Of a stretch of DNA of 64,000 bases, positions 17,882 to 27,540 are shown one piece after another (position 1 is the first letter of the stretch; each line of letters starts with the position of its first letter). The translations under genes and the position numbers were made by a program. The notes beneath the pieces were generated by a model, which did not search any database, was not told where the DNA came from, and saw only the letters and a list, made by a program, of their open reading frames with translations. This DNA comes from Pontibacter harenae (lineage in GTDB: Bacteria > Bacteroidota > Bacteroidia > Cytophagales > Hymenobacteraceae), in the NCBI RefSeq assembly GCF_020907245.1, contig NZ_JAJJWH010000004.1:124001-188000 (forward strand), written 5' to 3'.

Positions 17882-18957
17882 GCAACTCCTACGGAAAACT
17901 TTTCCGAATTACTACGTTTGGCGAGTCGCATGGTGCGGCTGTTGGTGTTATAGTAGATGGCTGCCCTGCAGGCGTTGAAATATCGGTAGAGGAAATACAG
18001 CATGCGCTGGATCGCCGTCGCCCTGGCCAGTCTAAAATCACTACTCCCCGTAAAGAGGAGGATAAGGCAACCATACTCTCAGGTGTTTTTGAGGGCAAGA
18101 CTTTAGGTACGCCTATAGCCATGGTGGTAAACAACAAAGACCAAGCAAGCCACGACTACAGCCATATTGAGCATGCCTTCAGGCCATCGCATGCAGATTA
18201 TACCTACACGGCCAAATACGGCATCCGTGACTACCGCGGCGGCGGACGCAGTTCTGCCCGCGAAACAGTAGCACGTGTGGCAGCAGGTGCCTTGGCTGCT
18301 AAAATGCTGCAGAAGTATGGCATTAGCGTGCAGGCGTATGTGTCGCAGGTGGGAAGTATAAAAGTGCAGAAGCCTTACACGGAGCTAGACCTGAACCAGA
18401 TTGATGCGAACATTGTACGCTGCCCAGACGGTGCGGTGGCTTCTCGTATGATAGCGCTGATAGAAGATGCACGTGATAGCTTGGATACTATTGGTGGTGT
18501 GGTGACTTGTGTGGTGAAAGGTGTGCCAGCAGGTTTAGGAGAGCCCGTTTTCGATAAGCTGCATGCAGAGCTCGGAAAAGCCATGTTGAGCATCAACGCT
18601 GTGAAAGGCTTTGAATACGGCAGTGGCTTTGAAGGCGTGAAGATGAGAGGTTCTGAGCACAACGATCAGTTTTACACCGATGAAGAAGGTAATATTCGTA
18701 CCCGTACGAACCATTCTGGCGGTATTCAGGGCGGTATAAGCAATGGCCAGGACATATACTTTAGTGTGGCCTTTAAGCCTGTGGCTACTATTCTGCAAAC
18801 ACAGCAAACCATAAATGATGCTGGAGAAGATATAGAACTGAAGGGCAAAGGACGCCATGACCCATGCGTGCTGCCACGTGCAGTGCCTATTGTGGATGCC
18901 ATGGCCGCGCTGGTGCTGGCTGATTTCCTGATGCGCCAGCAGGCAAATAAGATTTAA
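17878..18957 (+). CDS. aroC: Chorismate synthase
   Basis: A 359-residue enzyme converting 5-enolpyruvylshikimate-3-phosphate to chorismate with reduced FMN, the last shikimate step. Motifs: [34 protein letters not shown], the second signature [20 protein letters not shown], and the third [15 protein letters not shown]. All are intact. It starts inside the stop codon of the BatD-like gene, so the two are translationally coupled, although their functions seem unrelated. Confidence 0.98.
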   Translation: MSNSYGKLFRITTFGESHGAAVGVIVDGCPAGVEISVEEIQHALDRRRPGQSKITTPRKEEDKATILSGVFEGKTLGTPIAMVVNNKDQASHDYSHIEHAFRPSHADYTYTAKYGIRDYRGGGRSSARETVARVAAGALAAKMLQKYGISVQAYVSQVGSIKVQKPYTELDLNQIDANIVRCPDGAVASRMIALIEDARDSLDTIGGVVTCVVKGVPAGLGEPVFDKLHAELGKAMLSINAVKGFEYGSGFEGVKMRGSEHNDQFYTDEEGNIRTRTNHSGGIQGGISNGQDIYFSVAFKPVATILQTQQTINDAGEDIELKGKGRHDPCVLPRAVPIVDAMAALVLADFLMRQQANKI

Positions 18958-18998
18958 TTTCTATATAGGTTGAAAGGCTTTTAGATGTTGTAGAAAAA

Positions 18999-19034
18999 GG
19001 CACTAAGTATAGTTGTGCTGCTTACTTAGTGCCT
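18999..19034 (+). terminator. Hairpin after aroC
   Basis: Ggcactaagta (18999-19009) can pair with tacttagtgcc (19023-19033). It is not followed by a good T run, so it is probably a weak terminator or RNA-stabilising hairpin ahead of the stronger one. Confidence 0.5.
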
Positions 19035-19092
19035 GTGTAACATGGTCAGAGTAAACCTAAGTATACCTGTAAAAAAGTAGAAGTTTAGATAT

Positions 19093-19137
19093 AAAGCAAG
19101 AAGGCCGCCCCTGAAACAGGAGCGGCCTTCTTGCTTT
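19093..19137. terminator. Bidirectional terminator between aroC and the antiporter
   Basis: A perfect 16-base-pair stem, arms 19093-19108 and 19122-19137. A/T ends on both sides allow termination of both convergent genes. Inside the loop a further cctg-aaa-cagg hairpin extends it. Confidence 0.92.
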
Positions 19138-19151
19138 AAATAGTCTTTATT

Positions 19152-20540
19152 TTAAAACAGATGCAGATGAACCACCAGGAACCATATCAGCACAAGCGCT
19201 GGTAACAGGAACGGAATAGAGTAACGCAGGATGTAAGCGAAGAATGATGGCATTTTAATACCAGCACTTTCAGCAATGGCCTTTACCATGAAGTTCGGTC
19301 CGTTACCGATGTAGGTGAAGGCTCCAAACAATACAGCAGCTATTGAAATGGCCTCTAGCAAAATAAGTGTTCCAGGATCAGCACCAGTGCCAGTTGCAAA
19401 CTGCCTAACCTCTACTACGCTGTTCTGTGCCATGTCATACTTGGCCATAGCCAGCGACAGGAAGTTAGCATAAGTTGGCGCATTATCTAAGAAGCCAGAA
19501 AGTGAACCAGTTGCCCAGTAAAGGAAGTCTGGAGTGATATAAGCAGAGAACTCTGGTGATGAAGCTATTTCAGCAGAAAGCTGTAATGCTGGCATCATCG
19601 TAAAGAAGATACCGAAGAACAGGAACACAACCTCCAGAATAGGGTGGAAGTTAAACTGGTTTCCAGCCAAGGCTGTTTTGCTGGAGTTACGGTAGCAAAA
19701 GAATGCAGCCCCTAGCTGAATGATCTCACGCAGGAATGAAAACTTATTGCCGTCGTAGTAAATGTGTGGTAATGTGTCAATTACGTTAGGGTCCAGGAAA
19801 ATGGCCCCAATAATGATAGCTAACCAGAAAAGGTTACGTTTACCTGTAACATAAAACTCTGTCTTTTCATCGTTTTTTGCTACTACCTCAGGTTTCGGAG
19901 TAAATGCAGTTTCTTTGTTGCGGCTATCTATAATGAAGAAAATAAGGCAAAGAACAGCAATAGCCAGCGCCCAAGGAACAAATAGATGCTGTAGTGTCCA
20001 GAAAAACGGTACACCTTTCAAGAAGCCGATGAACAATGGTGGATCGCCAAGAGGAGTAAGCAAACCACCCGCATTACTTACTATAAAAATGAAGAAAACG
20101 ATTTGGTAAGGCTTAATGCGGTGCACGTTAAGGCGTATAAAAGGCCTGATCAAAAGTAGAGACGCACCTGTTGTACCCACTAAGTTTGCCAATACGGCTC
20201 CTACTGCCACAAGCGCCACGTTCATAAGCGGAGTGGCTCTGGCATTGATATTTATATAAATGCCACCAGCTGCTATATAAAGTGAACTGAGCAGTACGGC
20301 AAATGATGCATACTCAAAGAACGTGTGAATTGGCATGTGCACGTCATGCAAAACAAACAGATAGTAAGCCAGTACGGTAAGGCCTAAAGTAACTGCTACT
20401 TTTTTATAGTTGTGCTCCCAGAAGTGCCCAAAAAGCACAGGGCCACTGGCTATCATTGCAATTAGTATAAGAAAGGGAATAATTAGAAAGCCTGGAGCGG
20501 CGTGCTGGTTTTGCACCAGTAAGATATAATTGTTTGGCAT
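19152..20540 (-). CDS. NhaD-like sodium:proton antiporter (ion transporter superfamily)
   Basis: A 462-residue inner-membrane protein with about 11-12 helices. The segments LVGTTGASLLLIRPFI, FIVSNAGGLLTPLGDPPLFIGFL and SGFLDNAPTYANFL are characteristic of the ion transporter (IT) superfamily NhaD/ArsB/CitM branch, with the paired Asn/Asp-rich re-entrant regions. Sodium/proton exchange is the usual annotation in Bacteroidota, but a citrate-like substrate cannot be excluded from sequence. It is monocistronic with a candidate -7 element. Confidence 0.85.
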   Translation of the reverse strand: MPNNYILLVQNQHAAPGFLIIPFLILIAMIASGPVLFGHFWEHNYKKVAVTLGLTVLAYYLFVLHDVHMPIHTFFEYASFAVLLSSLYIAAGGIYININARATPLMNVALVAVGAVLANLVGTTGASLLLIRPFIRLNVHRIKPYQIVFFIFIVSNAGGLLTPLGDPPLFIGFLKGVPFFWTLQHLFVPWALAIAVLCLIFFIIDSRNKETAFTPKPEVVAKNDEKTEFYVTGKRNLFWLAIIIGAIFLDPNVIDTLPHIYYDGNKFSFLREIIQLGAAFFCYRNSSKTALAGNQFNFHPILEVVFLFFGIFFTMMPALQLSAEIASSPEFSAYITPDFLYWATGSLSGFLDNAPTYANFLSLAMAKYDMAQNSVVEVRQFATGTGADPGTLILLEAISIAAVLFGAFTYIGNGPNFMVKAIAESAGIKMPSFFAYILRYSIPFLLPALVLIWFLVVHLHLF

Positions 20541-20583
20541 GTTACACTGCGGTATTTGTCAGTACAAGATTTTAACTGCACCG

Positions 20584-20591
20584 CAAAGTTA
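20584..20591 (-). promoter_or_regulatory. -7 element for the antiporter gene
   Basis: The minus strand reads TAACTTTG, matching TAnnTTTG, 44 bases upstream of the ATG at 20540. Confidence 0.5.
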
Positions 20592-20966
20592 CATTTTCTG
20601 AGTTAATTTACTAAGTCTGGAGACTGGTTCTGGATGTGGTTGTAACATTCATTTGATTATCTGCATAAGTGTAAAACTTGTTAAACATAGTTACGAAGCT
20701 TTTAATGAGAGCTTTACCCTGTAGGTCAGGAGGAGGTAGTATTTGAAGGAAGGACTGGTGAAGACTGTCATTTTATCCGTTCTTTAAGTGTGCCAAGGGT
20801 GTGGCTAAAGACAATAGGGGATAAAAGAAAGTATTTTTGGGTTTTCAACCTTAACGAGCGTCTTGTTTCTATTTTAGAATGATTTTTGCTATACCTTAAA
20901 CTAGTTAGTAAAACGCTGCTTTCCCCCTGGGTGAGGCATGGTTTAACTACTTTCAGAATTATTGAT

Positions 20967-20974
20967 TAATTTTG
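20967..20974 (+). promoter_or_regulatory. -7 element for nfu
   Basis: TAATTTTG matches TAnnTTTG, 47 bases upstream of the ATG at 21022. No convincing -33 box. Confidence 0.5.
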
Positions 20975-21021
20975 GAAACTTAAAGACATAAGTACTAGTT
21001 TTAATTAAAATAGACATCACT

Positions 21022-21633
21022 ATGATAGATAATAAAGAAAAAGTGGTTTCGGTATATGCTGAGGCCAACCCAAACCCAGAGTCGATGAAGTTCGTGATGA
21101 ACGTGCAGCTACTGCCAGAAGGGCAGAGCGTTGATTATCCAAACTTGGAAAGCGCACTTGAGTCGCCGTTAGCACAGGAGCTTTTTAACTTCGATTATGT
21201 GTCACGTGTTTTTATTGCCAGCAATTTTGTAACAGTTACAAAAGATTCTGGTTTGGAGTGGGTAAAGCTTATTCCAGAGCTGCGCACTTTCCTGAAGTCT
21301 TATATAGAAGCTGGTGGACCTGCCTTTAACGAAGGATTCGAGGCAAATAAAAAGACTGAAACAGCAGATGCTGGAGAGGCAACAGCAGAAGATGCTGCCA
21401 TTTCTCAGAAGGTAATAGACTTGCTAGAAAATTATGTGCGTCCTGCAGTAGAGCAAGATGGTGGTAACATCACATTCAAATCGTATAATAATGGTGTGGT
21501 AACCGTACATTTGCAAGGTTCTTGCAGTGGCTGCCCATCTGCAACTGTAACACTAAAGGCTGGTATCGAAAACCTACTAAAGCGTATGGTACCAGAGGTA
21601 ACAGAAGTAGTTGCTGACGGTGTAACTGTGTAA
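21022..21633 (+). CDS. Nfu-type iron-sulfur cluster carrier
   Basis: A 203-residue protein with two domains. The N-terminal Nfu domain, residues about 8-98, starts with the typical EANPNPESMKFVMN. An acidic Ala/Glu linker (about 108-125) leads to a NifU-like C-terminal domain with VRPAVEQDGGNITF and the cluster-binding CSGCPSATVTLK. It receives 4Fe-4S clusters from the assembly system and delivers them to target enzymes in the cytoplasm. It stands alone, followed by a strong hairpin terminator. Confidence 0.95.
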   Translation: MIDNKEKVVSVYAEANPNPESMKFVMNVQLLPEGQSVDYPNLESALESPLAQELFNFDYVSRVFIASNFVTVTKDSGLEWVKLIPELRTFLKSYIEAGGPAFNEGFEANKKTETADAGEATAEDAAISQKVIDLLENYVRPAVEQDGGNITFKSYNNGVVTVHLQGSCSGCPSATVTLKAGIENLLKRMVPEVTEVVADGVTV

Positions 21634-21655
21634 GCATTTTATAGAAAGATTAAAT

Positions 21656-21700
21656 AGCAAAAGGCCAAGCTCGAGTACTCGAAGCCTGGCCTTTTGCTTT
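21656..21700 (+). terminator. Terminator of nfu
   Basis: Twelve-base-pair stem agcaaaaggcca (21656-21667) with its complement at 21687-21698, with an inner palindrome tcgagtactcga at 21671-21682. The A and T ends make it potentially bidirectional. Confidence 0.85.
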
Positions 21701-21855
21701 CTATCAGTCTTGAGTTACTTTATTCCAGAGCCGTATCTAATATTCAAACAAGAACATTCGCTGATTAGAATTTACTCTCATTCACTGGTGTTGCTCCAAC
21801 AGTCAAATATCTTACTCCTGTACAGATTAGCTAATCAGGAACAGGAATGGAATAT

Positions 21856-21909
21856 TATATAAAACAAGAAAGCCCCAGGCAACTGCCTGGGGCTTTCTTG
21901 TTTTATATA
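21856..21909. terminator. Long perfect palindromic terminator before the secDF 3' end
   Basis: The arms 21856-21881 and 21884-21909 are perfectly complementary over 26 bases with only two central bases. A G+C core (agccccaggca) is flanked by A/T arms, so T tracts lie in both directions. It sits ten bases after the secDF stop codon. Confidence 0.93.
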
Positions 21910-21918
21910 AGCTTACGC

Positions 21919-24900
21919 TTAGCGAGCTTGCTGTGCTACTTTCGCGCTAGCTACTGGCGTGTTTTCTTCTTTAACTGTATCCACTACAATTGGAGCAGCG
22001 ATAAACAGGGAAGAATAAGTACCGAAAGCCACACCTATAATCATGGCAAGAGAGAAGCCTCTTAGAACCTCACCACCGAATATGAACAGAATTACTACCA
22101 CTAAGAATAAAGTAAGGGAAGTAATAATGGTACGGCTGAAAGTGCTAACCAAAGCTGGGTTCACAACGTCTCTAATGCTCTGACGTGGGTTGTTTCTCAT
22201 GTATTCACGAATACGGTCGAAGATTACAACCGTATCGTTAATAGAGAAACCAATGATTGTTAGAACCGCGGCGATAAACACTTGGTCCATTTCATATGAA
22301 ATCCCGATTAGGTCAAGTATAGAGAACACTGCAATAATCATCAGGGCATCGTGTAGCAAGGCTACAACACCACCCAAACTGAACTGCCATTTAGCAAAGC
22401 GGATCATTACATAAACGAAGATACCTACTAAGGCAAGCAAGATAGCAACTAACGCCGTCTGCTGAATATCATCTGCCATGGTAGCTCCTACTTTAGATGA
22501 ACTTAGCACCTCAGGGTTAAGATTGCTGTATTGTTCTAAACCGCCCAATAAAGCAGTTCTTACTTGCTCATCGGCCTGCGTGCTTTCATCATCAGCCAGG
22601 TAACTAGTAATAATTTTCAAGCGGTTTGGCGCGTCGTATGTTTTCACTTCAGTTCCTTCGTTGCCAAAGTCATCGATAAGCGAAGAACGAACTTCAGATG
22701 CAGATACAGACTCGCTAAATTCTACTACATAAGAACGTCCACCTCTGAAGTCAACACCTAGGTTGGGACCGCCGTTGATAAACATGGCTACAAAGCCAAA
22801 TACAATTACGCTTAAAGAGAATGCATAAGCTGCTTTTCTGTACTTCATTACATCAAACTTGATGTTTCTGAACATTTTGTCTGCCAACGAAGTAGAGAAC
22901 GACAGTTTGCCACCTTTCTTAAAAGTACCTTCTACAAAAAGTCTTGTAATAAAGATAGACGTGAAGAAAGAAGTTGCAATACCGATCATCAACGTAATGG
23001 CAAACCCTTTTACAGGACCAGATCCGAAGAAGTAAAGTATAAAACCTACCAGGAAGGTAGTTACGTTCGCATCCAAAATAGTCATGAACGTCTTATCATA
23101 ACCTTTGTTGATGATCTCACGCATGCTCAGACCGTTTCTGGCCTCTTCGCGCATACGTTCAAAAATAAGTACGTTCGCATCCACTGCCATACCCAAAGTA
23201 AGCACAATACCTGCAATACCAGGCAGCGTAAGCGATGCACCAAACTGAGCTAGCACGCCCAAGATAAAGAACACGTTGAACAACAAGGCAAGGTCGGCAA
23301 TGAAACCACCACGGCTATAGTAAGCAATCATGAAGATTACTACTAATACTAAACCTGCCAGTGTAGAGATTAGGCCTTGGTTAATGGCTTCCTGACCAAG
23401 AGAAGGACCAACTACTGCTTCTTCCACAATACGAGTAGGAGCAGGCATTTTACCAGCCTTCAGGATGTTGGCAAGGTCTTGTGCTTCTTCAATTGTAAAG
23501 TTACCGCTGATAGAAGACTGACCACCTGTAATCGCCTCGTTTACGTTTGGAGCAGAGTATACATAGTTATCAAGTACGATAGCGATCTGGCGGCCTACGT
23601 TTTCTTCTGTTAAACGAGCCCATTTCTTGGCGCCTGTAGGATTCATGCTCATGCTAACCTCTGGCTGGCCATTCTGGCCGAAGTCACCACGCGCATCGTT
23701 TACAGCATCACCTGTCATAGGCGCCTTTCCGTCACGGCCTTTTTTGATAGCGTAAAATTCTACAAACTCCTGGCGGTTATCACCTACCAAAGGTTTCACT
23801 CCCCATAAGAACCTCATATTTGGAGGGAAGATAGAGCGAACTTCAGGTCTGTTGAAAATTTCGTTGATTTTTGCTGTGTCGCGTACGTTCGCTCCAAGGC
23901 CACCAGGCATTTGCGTAAACAAGCGTGCTAATACGCTGCTTTGGTTAGCTGCTAAAGAGTCTAAAGTAGATGGGTTTGTTGCTGTGTCGGCCTGAGCGAT
24001 GGCAGTAGAGTCGATAGCAGAAGAATCTGAAGCAGCGGCTGCTGCCAATACATCATCTGTAGCGTCTGTAACTACTGCCTGGTTGCCTGCTGCCTGTGTT
24101 AAAGCATCCTCGTTTGAGCTAGCAGTGTTCAGGTTAAGCTTACCAGCCTTTTCTTGCTGTGCCAGATACTCATTTAATTGCATAAAGTACGGAGAGAACT
24201 CCTGAGGAGACCATACTTCCCAGAACTCCAGGTTAGCCATACCCTGCAACAGTTTACGTACACGGTCAGGGTTATCAACACCAGGAAGTTCTATTTGAAT
24301 ACGGCCACTGGCTGTACCTTTCAGGCGCTGAATGTTTGGCTGGTTAACACCAAACTTGTCTATACGCGTGCGCAGGATGTTAAAAGAGCGGTCAATTGCA
24401 TCTTCAACCTCCTGATCAATTATATCAAGCACTTCTTGATTTGAAGATTCGTAGCTGATTTTGCCACGGTTTGCAGTATTAGAAAAAATTCTGCTTAAGC
24501 GGCCCTCAGGGCTAATTTCACGGTAAGCTTCGCCAAAAAGTGTTGTAAAACTTGCCTGGCTGTTTTTCTGAAGTTCTTGTGCACGTTCCAGTGCTTTCAA
24601 GAAATTAGGATCTTTGCTGTTGCCAGACATTGACTTGATGATTTCTACAGGAGAAACCTCTAGTACCACGTGCATACCGCCTCTAAGGTCCAAACCAAGG
24701 CTTAGCTCGTTTTCTTTTACTTCCTGGTAAGTATAGCCCATATATACAGGCTCTTTCCATACCGAATCCAGATAAGCCTGCTGTTTTGTAAGGTCTACGT
24801 TGCCCTGTGCATCAGTAGCGTAAGCTTCTGCATCTTTCTGCACATTTCGGGAAACCAGCGAGAATGACAGATAGTAAAGGCAGAGTGCCGATACGATAAC

Positions 24901-24933
24901 CGTCAGAACAATAATTAACGTTTTATTCCGCAT
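21919..24933 (-). CDS. secDF: Fused protein translocase subunit SecDF
   Basis: A 1004-residue fusion of SecD and SecF, typical of Bacteroidota. After an N-terminal helix, the SecD P1 head starts with GLDLRGGMHVVLEV. A Ser/Ala/Asp-rich insert lies at about 265-340. SecD helices occupy about 515-690 (GMAVDANVLIFERMREE). SecF starts near 700, with GVDFRGGRSYVVEF, and its helices carry GFSINDTVVIFDRIRE. The protein uses proton motive force to help SecYEG release exported proteins in the periplasm. It is a single gene with a strong terminator. Confidence 0.98.
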   Translation of the reverse strand: MRNKTLIIVLTVIVSALCLYYLSFSLVSRNVQKDAEAYATDAQGNVDLTKQQAYLDSVWKEPVYMGYTYQEVKENELSLGLDLRGGMHVVLEVSPVEIIKSMSGNSKDPNFLKALERAQELQKNSQASFTTLFGEAYREISPEGRLSRIFSNTANRGKISYESSNQEVLDIIDQEVEDAIDRSFNILRTRIDKFGVNQPNIQRLKGTASGRIQIELPGVDNPDRVRKLLQGMANLEFWEVWSPQEFSPYFMQLNEYLAQQEKAGKLNLNTASSNEDALTQAAGNQAVVTDATDDVLAAAAASDSSAIDSTAIAQADTATNPSTLDSLAANQSSVLARLFTQMPGGLGANVRDTAKINEIFNRPEVRSIFPPNMRFLWGVKPLVGDNRQEFVEFYAIKKGRDGKAPMTGDAVNDARGDFGQNGQPEVSMSMNPTGAKKWARLTEENVGRQIAIVLDNYVYSAPNVNEAITGGQSSISGNFTIEEAQDLANILKAGKMPAPTRIVEEAVVGPSLGQEAINQGLISTLAGLVLVVIFMIAYYSRGGFIADLALLFNVFFILGVLAQFGASLTLPGIAGIVLTLGMAVDANVLIFERMREEARNGLSMREIINKGYDKTFMTILDANVTTFLVGFILYFFGSGPVKGFAITLMIGIATSFFTSIFITRLFVEGTFKKGGKLSFSTSLADKMFRNIKFDVMKYRKAAYAFSLSVIVFGFVAMFINGGPNLGVDFRGGRSYVVEFSESVSASEVRSSLIDDFGNEGTEVKTYDAPNRLKIITSYLADDESTQADEQVRTALLGGLEQYSNLNPEVLSSSKVGATMADDIQQTALVAILLALVGIFVYVMIRFAKWQFSLGGVVALLHDALMIIAVFSILDLIGISYEMDQVFIAAVLTIIGFSINDTVVIFDRIREYMRNNPRQSIRDVVNPALVSTFSRTIITSLTLFLVVVILFIFGGEVLRGFSLAMIIGVAFGTYSSLFIAAPIVVDTVKEENTPVASAKVAQQAR

Positions 24934-25105
24934 TGTTGGTTAATGAAAAAATATAAAGTTGGTTGATTTACAAGTATAGAACTACCGCTCACCTAAACAG
25001 GCAACCGATATAAGCTGCCAAGTGTTCCTTTTTTAGGTAGTTTTATACCTGGCAGAAGTAAGAAATAAAGTCAGAACCTGTACAGAAACAGGTAGCTAGC
25101 CGCAA

Positions 25106-25471
25106 CTAGGGGGCGTTGGGCTGTATGGTGATAGGGAAAAGCTGTGCCGCAAAGCCAGCGCCTGGAGACAGAATGGCTTTGTTAGGTAAGACTTCATCAG
25201 TTGGAGCTGCAAAACTTGGGAAAGGAACAGGCTCTAATGCCTGCTGCAGGTTTAAAGCAACAAAAGAGGTAGTAGCCTCTAACGATACCTTTTGCTTTAC
25301 AACTGTTTTGTGCTCCTTTTCAGGTGAATTTACTACGCAGGATACCGTTTTGCTATGTGCAGGGGAAGCATAGGCTACCACCTCTTGCCCATTGAGCATA
25401 AGTGCCCAGAGCAGGGTAACAGACATCAGAAAGAGTCTGAAATGGTTGCGTATATTGCTATTGTATGGCAT
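25106..25471 (-). CDS. Small exported hypothetical protein
   Basis: A 121-residue protein. A basic N-terminus and hydrophobic stretch (LFLMSVTLLWALMLNGQEVVAYA) look like a signal peptide or anchor. The rest is low in charge, ending in Pro/Phe/Ala-rich sequence (PFPSFAAPTDEVLPN). No family recognised. A TAnnTTTG element ten bases upstream of the ATG supports this start and suggests a near-leaderless message. It could be an envelope protein. Confidence 0.6.
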   Translation of the reverse strand: MPYNSNIRNHFRLFLMSVTLLWALMLNGQEVVAYASPAHSKTVSCVVNSPEKEHKTVVKQKVSLEATTSFVALNLQQALEPVPFPSFAAPTDEVLPNKAILSPGAGFAAQLFPITIQPNAP

Positions 25472-25480
25472 GCGTAGCTA

Positions 25481-25488
25481 CAAATGTA
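25481..25488 (-). promoter_or_regulatory. -7 element very close to the start of the small exported gene
   Basis: The minus strand reads TACATTTG, matching TAnnTTTG. The distance to the ATG at 25471 is ten bases, so transcription would start only a few bases before the start codon. Confidence 0.5.
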
Positions 25489-25514
25489 GGCGCTTTTTAT
25501 TAAAAAGGAAATTA

Positions 25515-26207
25515 TTAGCGATTTATGTCGATAAAACGCTTGATGTCGTGTTTCTTTCCTATTAGAATCAGGATATCAGAAGGATAGATAACTGTTTCAG
25601 CTTTCGGTACACCAATAATATGCTCTACCTGCGTAGGCTTTCCGTCTTGTATCTCCTCAAAAAAGCGCTTTATGGTAATCATGTTGATGCTGTACTTCTC
25701 ACGTAGCGAAATTTTTGCCAGACTCTTGTTGGCGATGCCACGCGGAGCATTTATCTCCACAATTTCGTAATTATCGGGTAGTGGAAGGAACGTGCGTATG
25801 CTTGGCTGCAGCAGGCGTTCGGCTACAGTTTTACCAACCTCACCCTCTGGCGATAGTATTTCCTGCACACCCATCTTCTCCAGAATACGGCGCTGCTGCT
25901 TGTTCGAAGCTCTGGTAATAACCCGCTTCACATTCAGTTCCTGTATATTGGCAGTTGTAATAAGAAGTGCCTCAAAATCTTCGCCAATGGCCACTACCAC
26001 AGCATCCATATCCTGGATATTTTGGGCCTCCAAGGCACGTATGTCGGTTGCATCTAAGGCTACAGCATAGGCTACCTCGTCTTTGATAGCCTCTACATGG
26101 TCTTCATCGTTGTCAATGGCTAGCACTTCTGCGCCGCGCTCCGCCAATGTTCGGGCAATTGAGTTGCCGAATATACCCAGACCAATTACTGCAAATTTGT
26201 GCCTCAT
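25515..26207 (-). CDS. KtrA/TrkA-type potassium channel regulatory subunit
   Basis: A 230-residue cytoplasmic protein with an RCK-N Rossmann domain (VIGLGIFGNSIARTLAERGAEV, acidic residue ending the second strand in LAIDNDE) and an RCK-C domain from about residue 145. It binds NAD(H)/ATP-type ligands and gates a KtrB/TrkH potassium channel, which is not in this window. It begins two bases after the uridine kinase gene stop codon, so they share a transcript, an arrangement with no obvious functional link. Confidence 0.92.
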   Translation of the reverse strand: MRHKFAVIGLGIFGNSIARTLAERGAEVLAIDNDEDHVEAIKDEVAYAVALDATDIRALEAQNIQDMDAVVVAIGEDFEALLITTANIQELNVKRVITRASNKQQRRILEKMGVQEILSPEGEVGKTVAERLLQPSIRTFLPLPDNYEIVEINAPRGIANKSLAKISLREKYSINMITIKRFFEEIQDGKPTQVEHIIGVPKAETVIYPSDILILIGKKHDIKRFIDINR

Positions 26208-26209
26208 GC

Positions 26210-26827
26210 TTATTTAATCTTAGCGTTTAGGTATGTTGTTAGCACCTCCAGCCCGTGCTCAAAATGGTTGTTGTTCGGAATGATGATGTCTGCATCGTAC
26301 TTATAAGGTTTGATATATTTTTCGTAAGTAGGAGCCACATGGTTGGTATAGCGATACAGCACATCGTCCAAGTCGTAGCCTCGCTCAATTTTATCTCTAA
26401 GAATGCGGCGCTGCAGTTTAATATACTCTTTAGCGTCTATGTACACTTTCAGGTCTAGCAGGTTGGCTACCTCCTCAAAGTAAAAAACAAAAATACCCTC
26501 TACTACTACAATAGGTGCTGGCCTAAACTCCAGTTGCTTAGGTACAACATTGGGGTTGTTAAAGGTATACTCGGTGCGGTAAACTGTCTCGCCTCTGCTC
26601 ACTTTCAGAATATCGTGTGCGTAGGCTTCGCCATCAATGCAAGAGGGAAGGTCAAAATTAACTACTCCGTTCTCGTCTGTTGACTGGTGTTCTTTGGCTT
26701 TATAATAATTATCCTGAGAGATAAGGCAAATGTTCTCAGGGGCAAACGATGACAGTAGCTTGTTCAAAAAAGTTGTTTTTCCTGAAGCACTACCTCCTGT
26801 AATCCCGACGATAAATGGCTTTTGCAT
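26210..26827 (-). CDS. udk: Uridine kinase
   Basis: A 205-residue P-loop kinase that phosphorylates uridine and cytidine in pyrimidine salvage. Walker A is GITGGSASGKTTF, followed by QDNYYK, the substrate-loop FDLPSCIDGEA, VVEGIFVFY and the lid RRILRDKIERG. All features and length are normal. It is the first gene of a two-gene operon with ktrA and is preceded by a -7 promoter element. Confidence 0.96.
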   Translation of the reverse strand: MQKPFIVGITGGSASGKTTFLNKLLSSFAPENICLISQDNYYKAKEHQSTDENGVVNFDLPSCIDGEAYAHDILKVSRGETVYRTEYTFNNPNVVPKQLEFRPAPIVVVEGIFVFYFEEVANLLDLKVYIDAKEYIKLQRRILRDKIERGYDLDDVLYRYTNHVAPTYEKYIKPYKYDADIIIPNNNHFEHGLEVLTTYLNAKIK

Positions 26828-26850
26828 AGGAAGCTAATGGTTTCAGGCCA

Positions 26851-26858
26851 CAAAATTA
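26851..26858 (-). promoter_or_regulatory. -7 element of the udk-ktrA operon
   Basis: The minus strand reads TAATTTTG, matching TAnnTTTG, 24 bases upstream of the udk ATG. Confidence 0.5.
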
Positions 26859-26901
26859 AGAGATTACACAGTATCAGACTACTATGCTTGCCTTTTAATT
26901 T

Positions 26902-27480
26902 CTACTGAGCTTTTAAAAACGCCACCAGCTTCTGAATAGCGCGCCCCCTGTGGCTAATGGCATTTTTTTCGGCAGAACTCATCTGTGCAAAAGTATGGTT
27001 ATAGTCTTCTGGTACAAACACTGGGTCGTAACCAAAACCTTTGTCGCCTTGCCACTCTGTGGTGATGCGGCCGTTTACAATGCCTTCAAACTGATGCTCC
27101 TGTCCGTTTAAATATAAGGTAATGTATGTGCGGAAGCGGGCGCTGCGGTCTTCTTTGCCCTCTAGGTTCTGGAGCAGGTGTTGAACGTTATCGGTATCGC
27201 TGTGCTGTGGGCCAGCATATCGGGCCGAATACACGCCTGGCGCACCGTTTAGTGCCGCCACTTCCAGGCCTGTGTCGTCGGCAAAGCAGTTGATATTATA
27301 ATTCTGCCACACATACTCCGCCTTCTGCCGCGAGTTTCCCTCTAAGGTGTCCTGGTCTTCGGCTAACTCTTCGTGGCAGCCAATATCTTGTAGGGTAAGC
27401 AATTTATACTTGCCCTCGAGCATCTGGCTTACTTCTTCCAGTTTTTTACGGTTATTGGTTGCAAAGCAAAGTTCTGTCAT
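26902..27480 (-). CDS. rdgB: RdgB/HAM1-type non-canonical purine NTP pyrophosphatase
   Basis: A 192-residue house-cleaning enzyme that hydrolyses ITP, dITP and XTP to the monophosphates. The family motifs are the N-terminal FATNNRKKLEEVSQML, FADDTGLEV, PGVYSARYAG, GKGFGYDP-like GDKGFGYDPVF, and the terminal SHRGRAIQKL. Length is standard. It may be co-transcribed with the downstream udk gene, 74 bases away, but a promoter element lies in that gap. Confidence 0.96.
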   Translation of the reverse strand: MTELCFATNNRKKLEEVSQMLEGKYKLLTLQDIGCHEELAEDQDTLEGNSRQKAEYVWQNYNINCFADDTGLEVAALNGAPGVYSARYAGPQHSDTDNVQHLLQNLEGKEDRSARFRTYITLYLNGQEHQFEGIVNGRITTEWQGDKGFGYDPVFVPEDYNHTFAQMSSAEKNAISHRGRAIQKLVAFLKAQ

Positions 27481-27540
27481 GGGAGTGAGTTAATGTGCTA
27501 TTCGATTAATTATTAATATGCTGATGAAGGATTTATCAGG

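Larger units (their letters stand above)
20541..21021. other. Divergent intergenic region, antiporter/nfu
   Basis: About 480 bases between divergent genes. It holds the two -7 elements listed separately. I see no gene, RNA or large repeat in the rest. Confidence 0.6.

Noticed and set aside
19152..20540. Arsenite permease (ArsB) assignment for the IT-family transporter
   Set aside because: The family resemblance is real, but there are no ars genes nearby and the motifs fit the NhaD-like group better.
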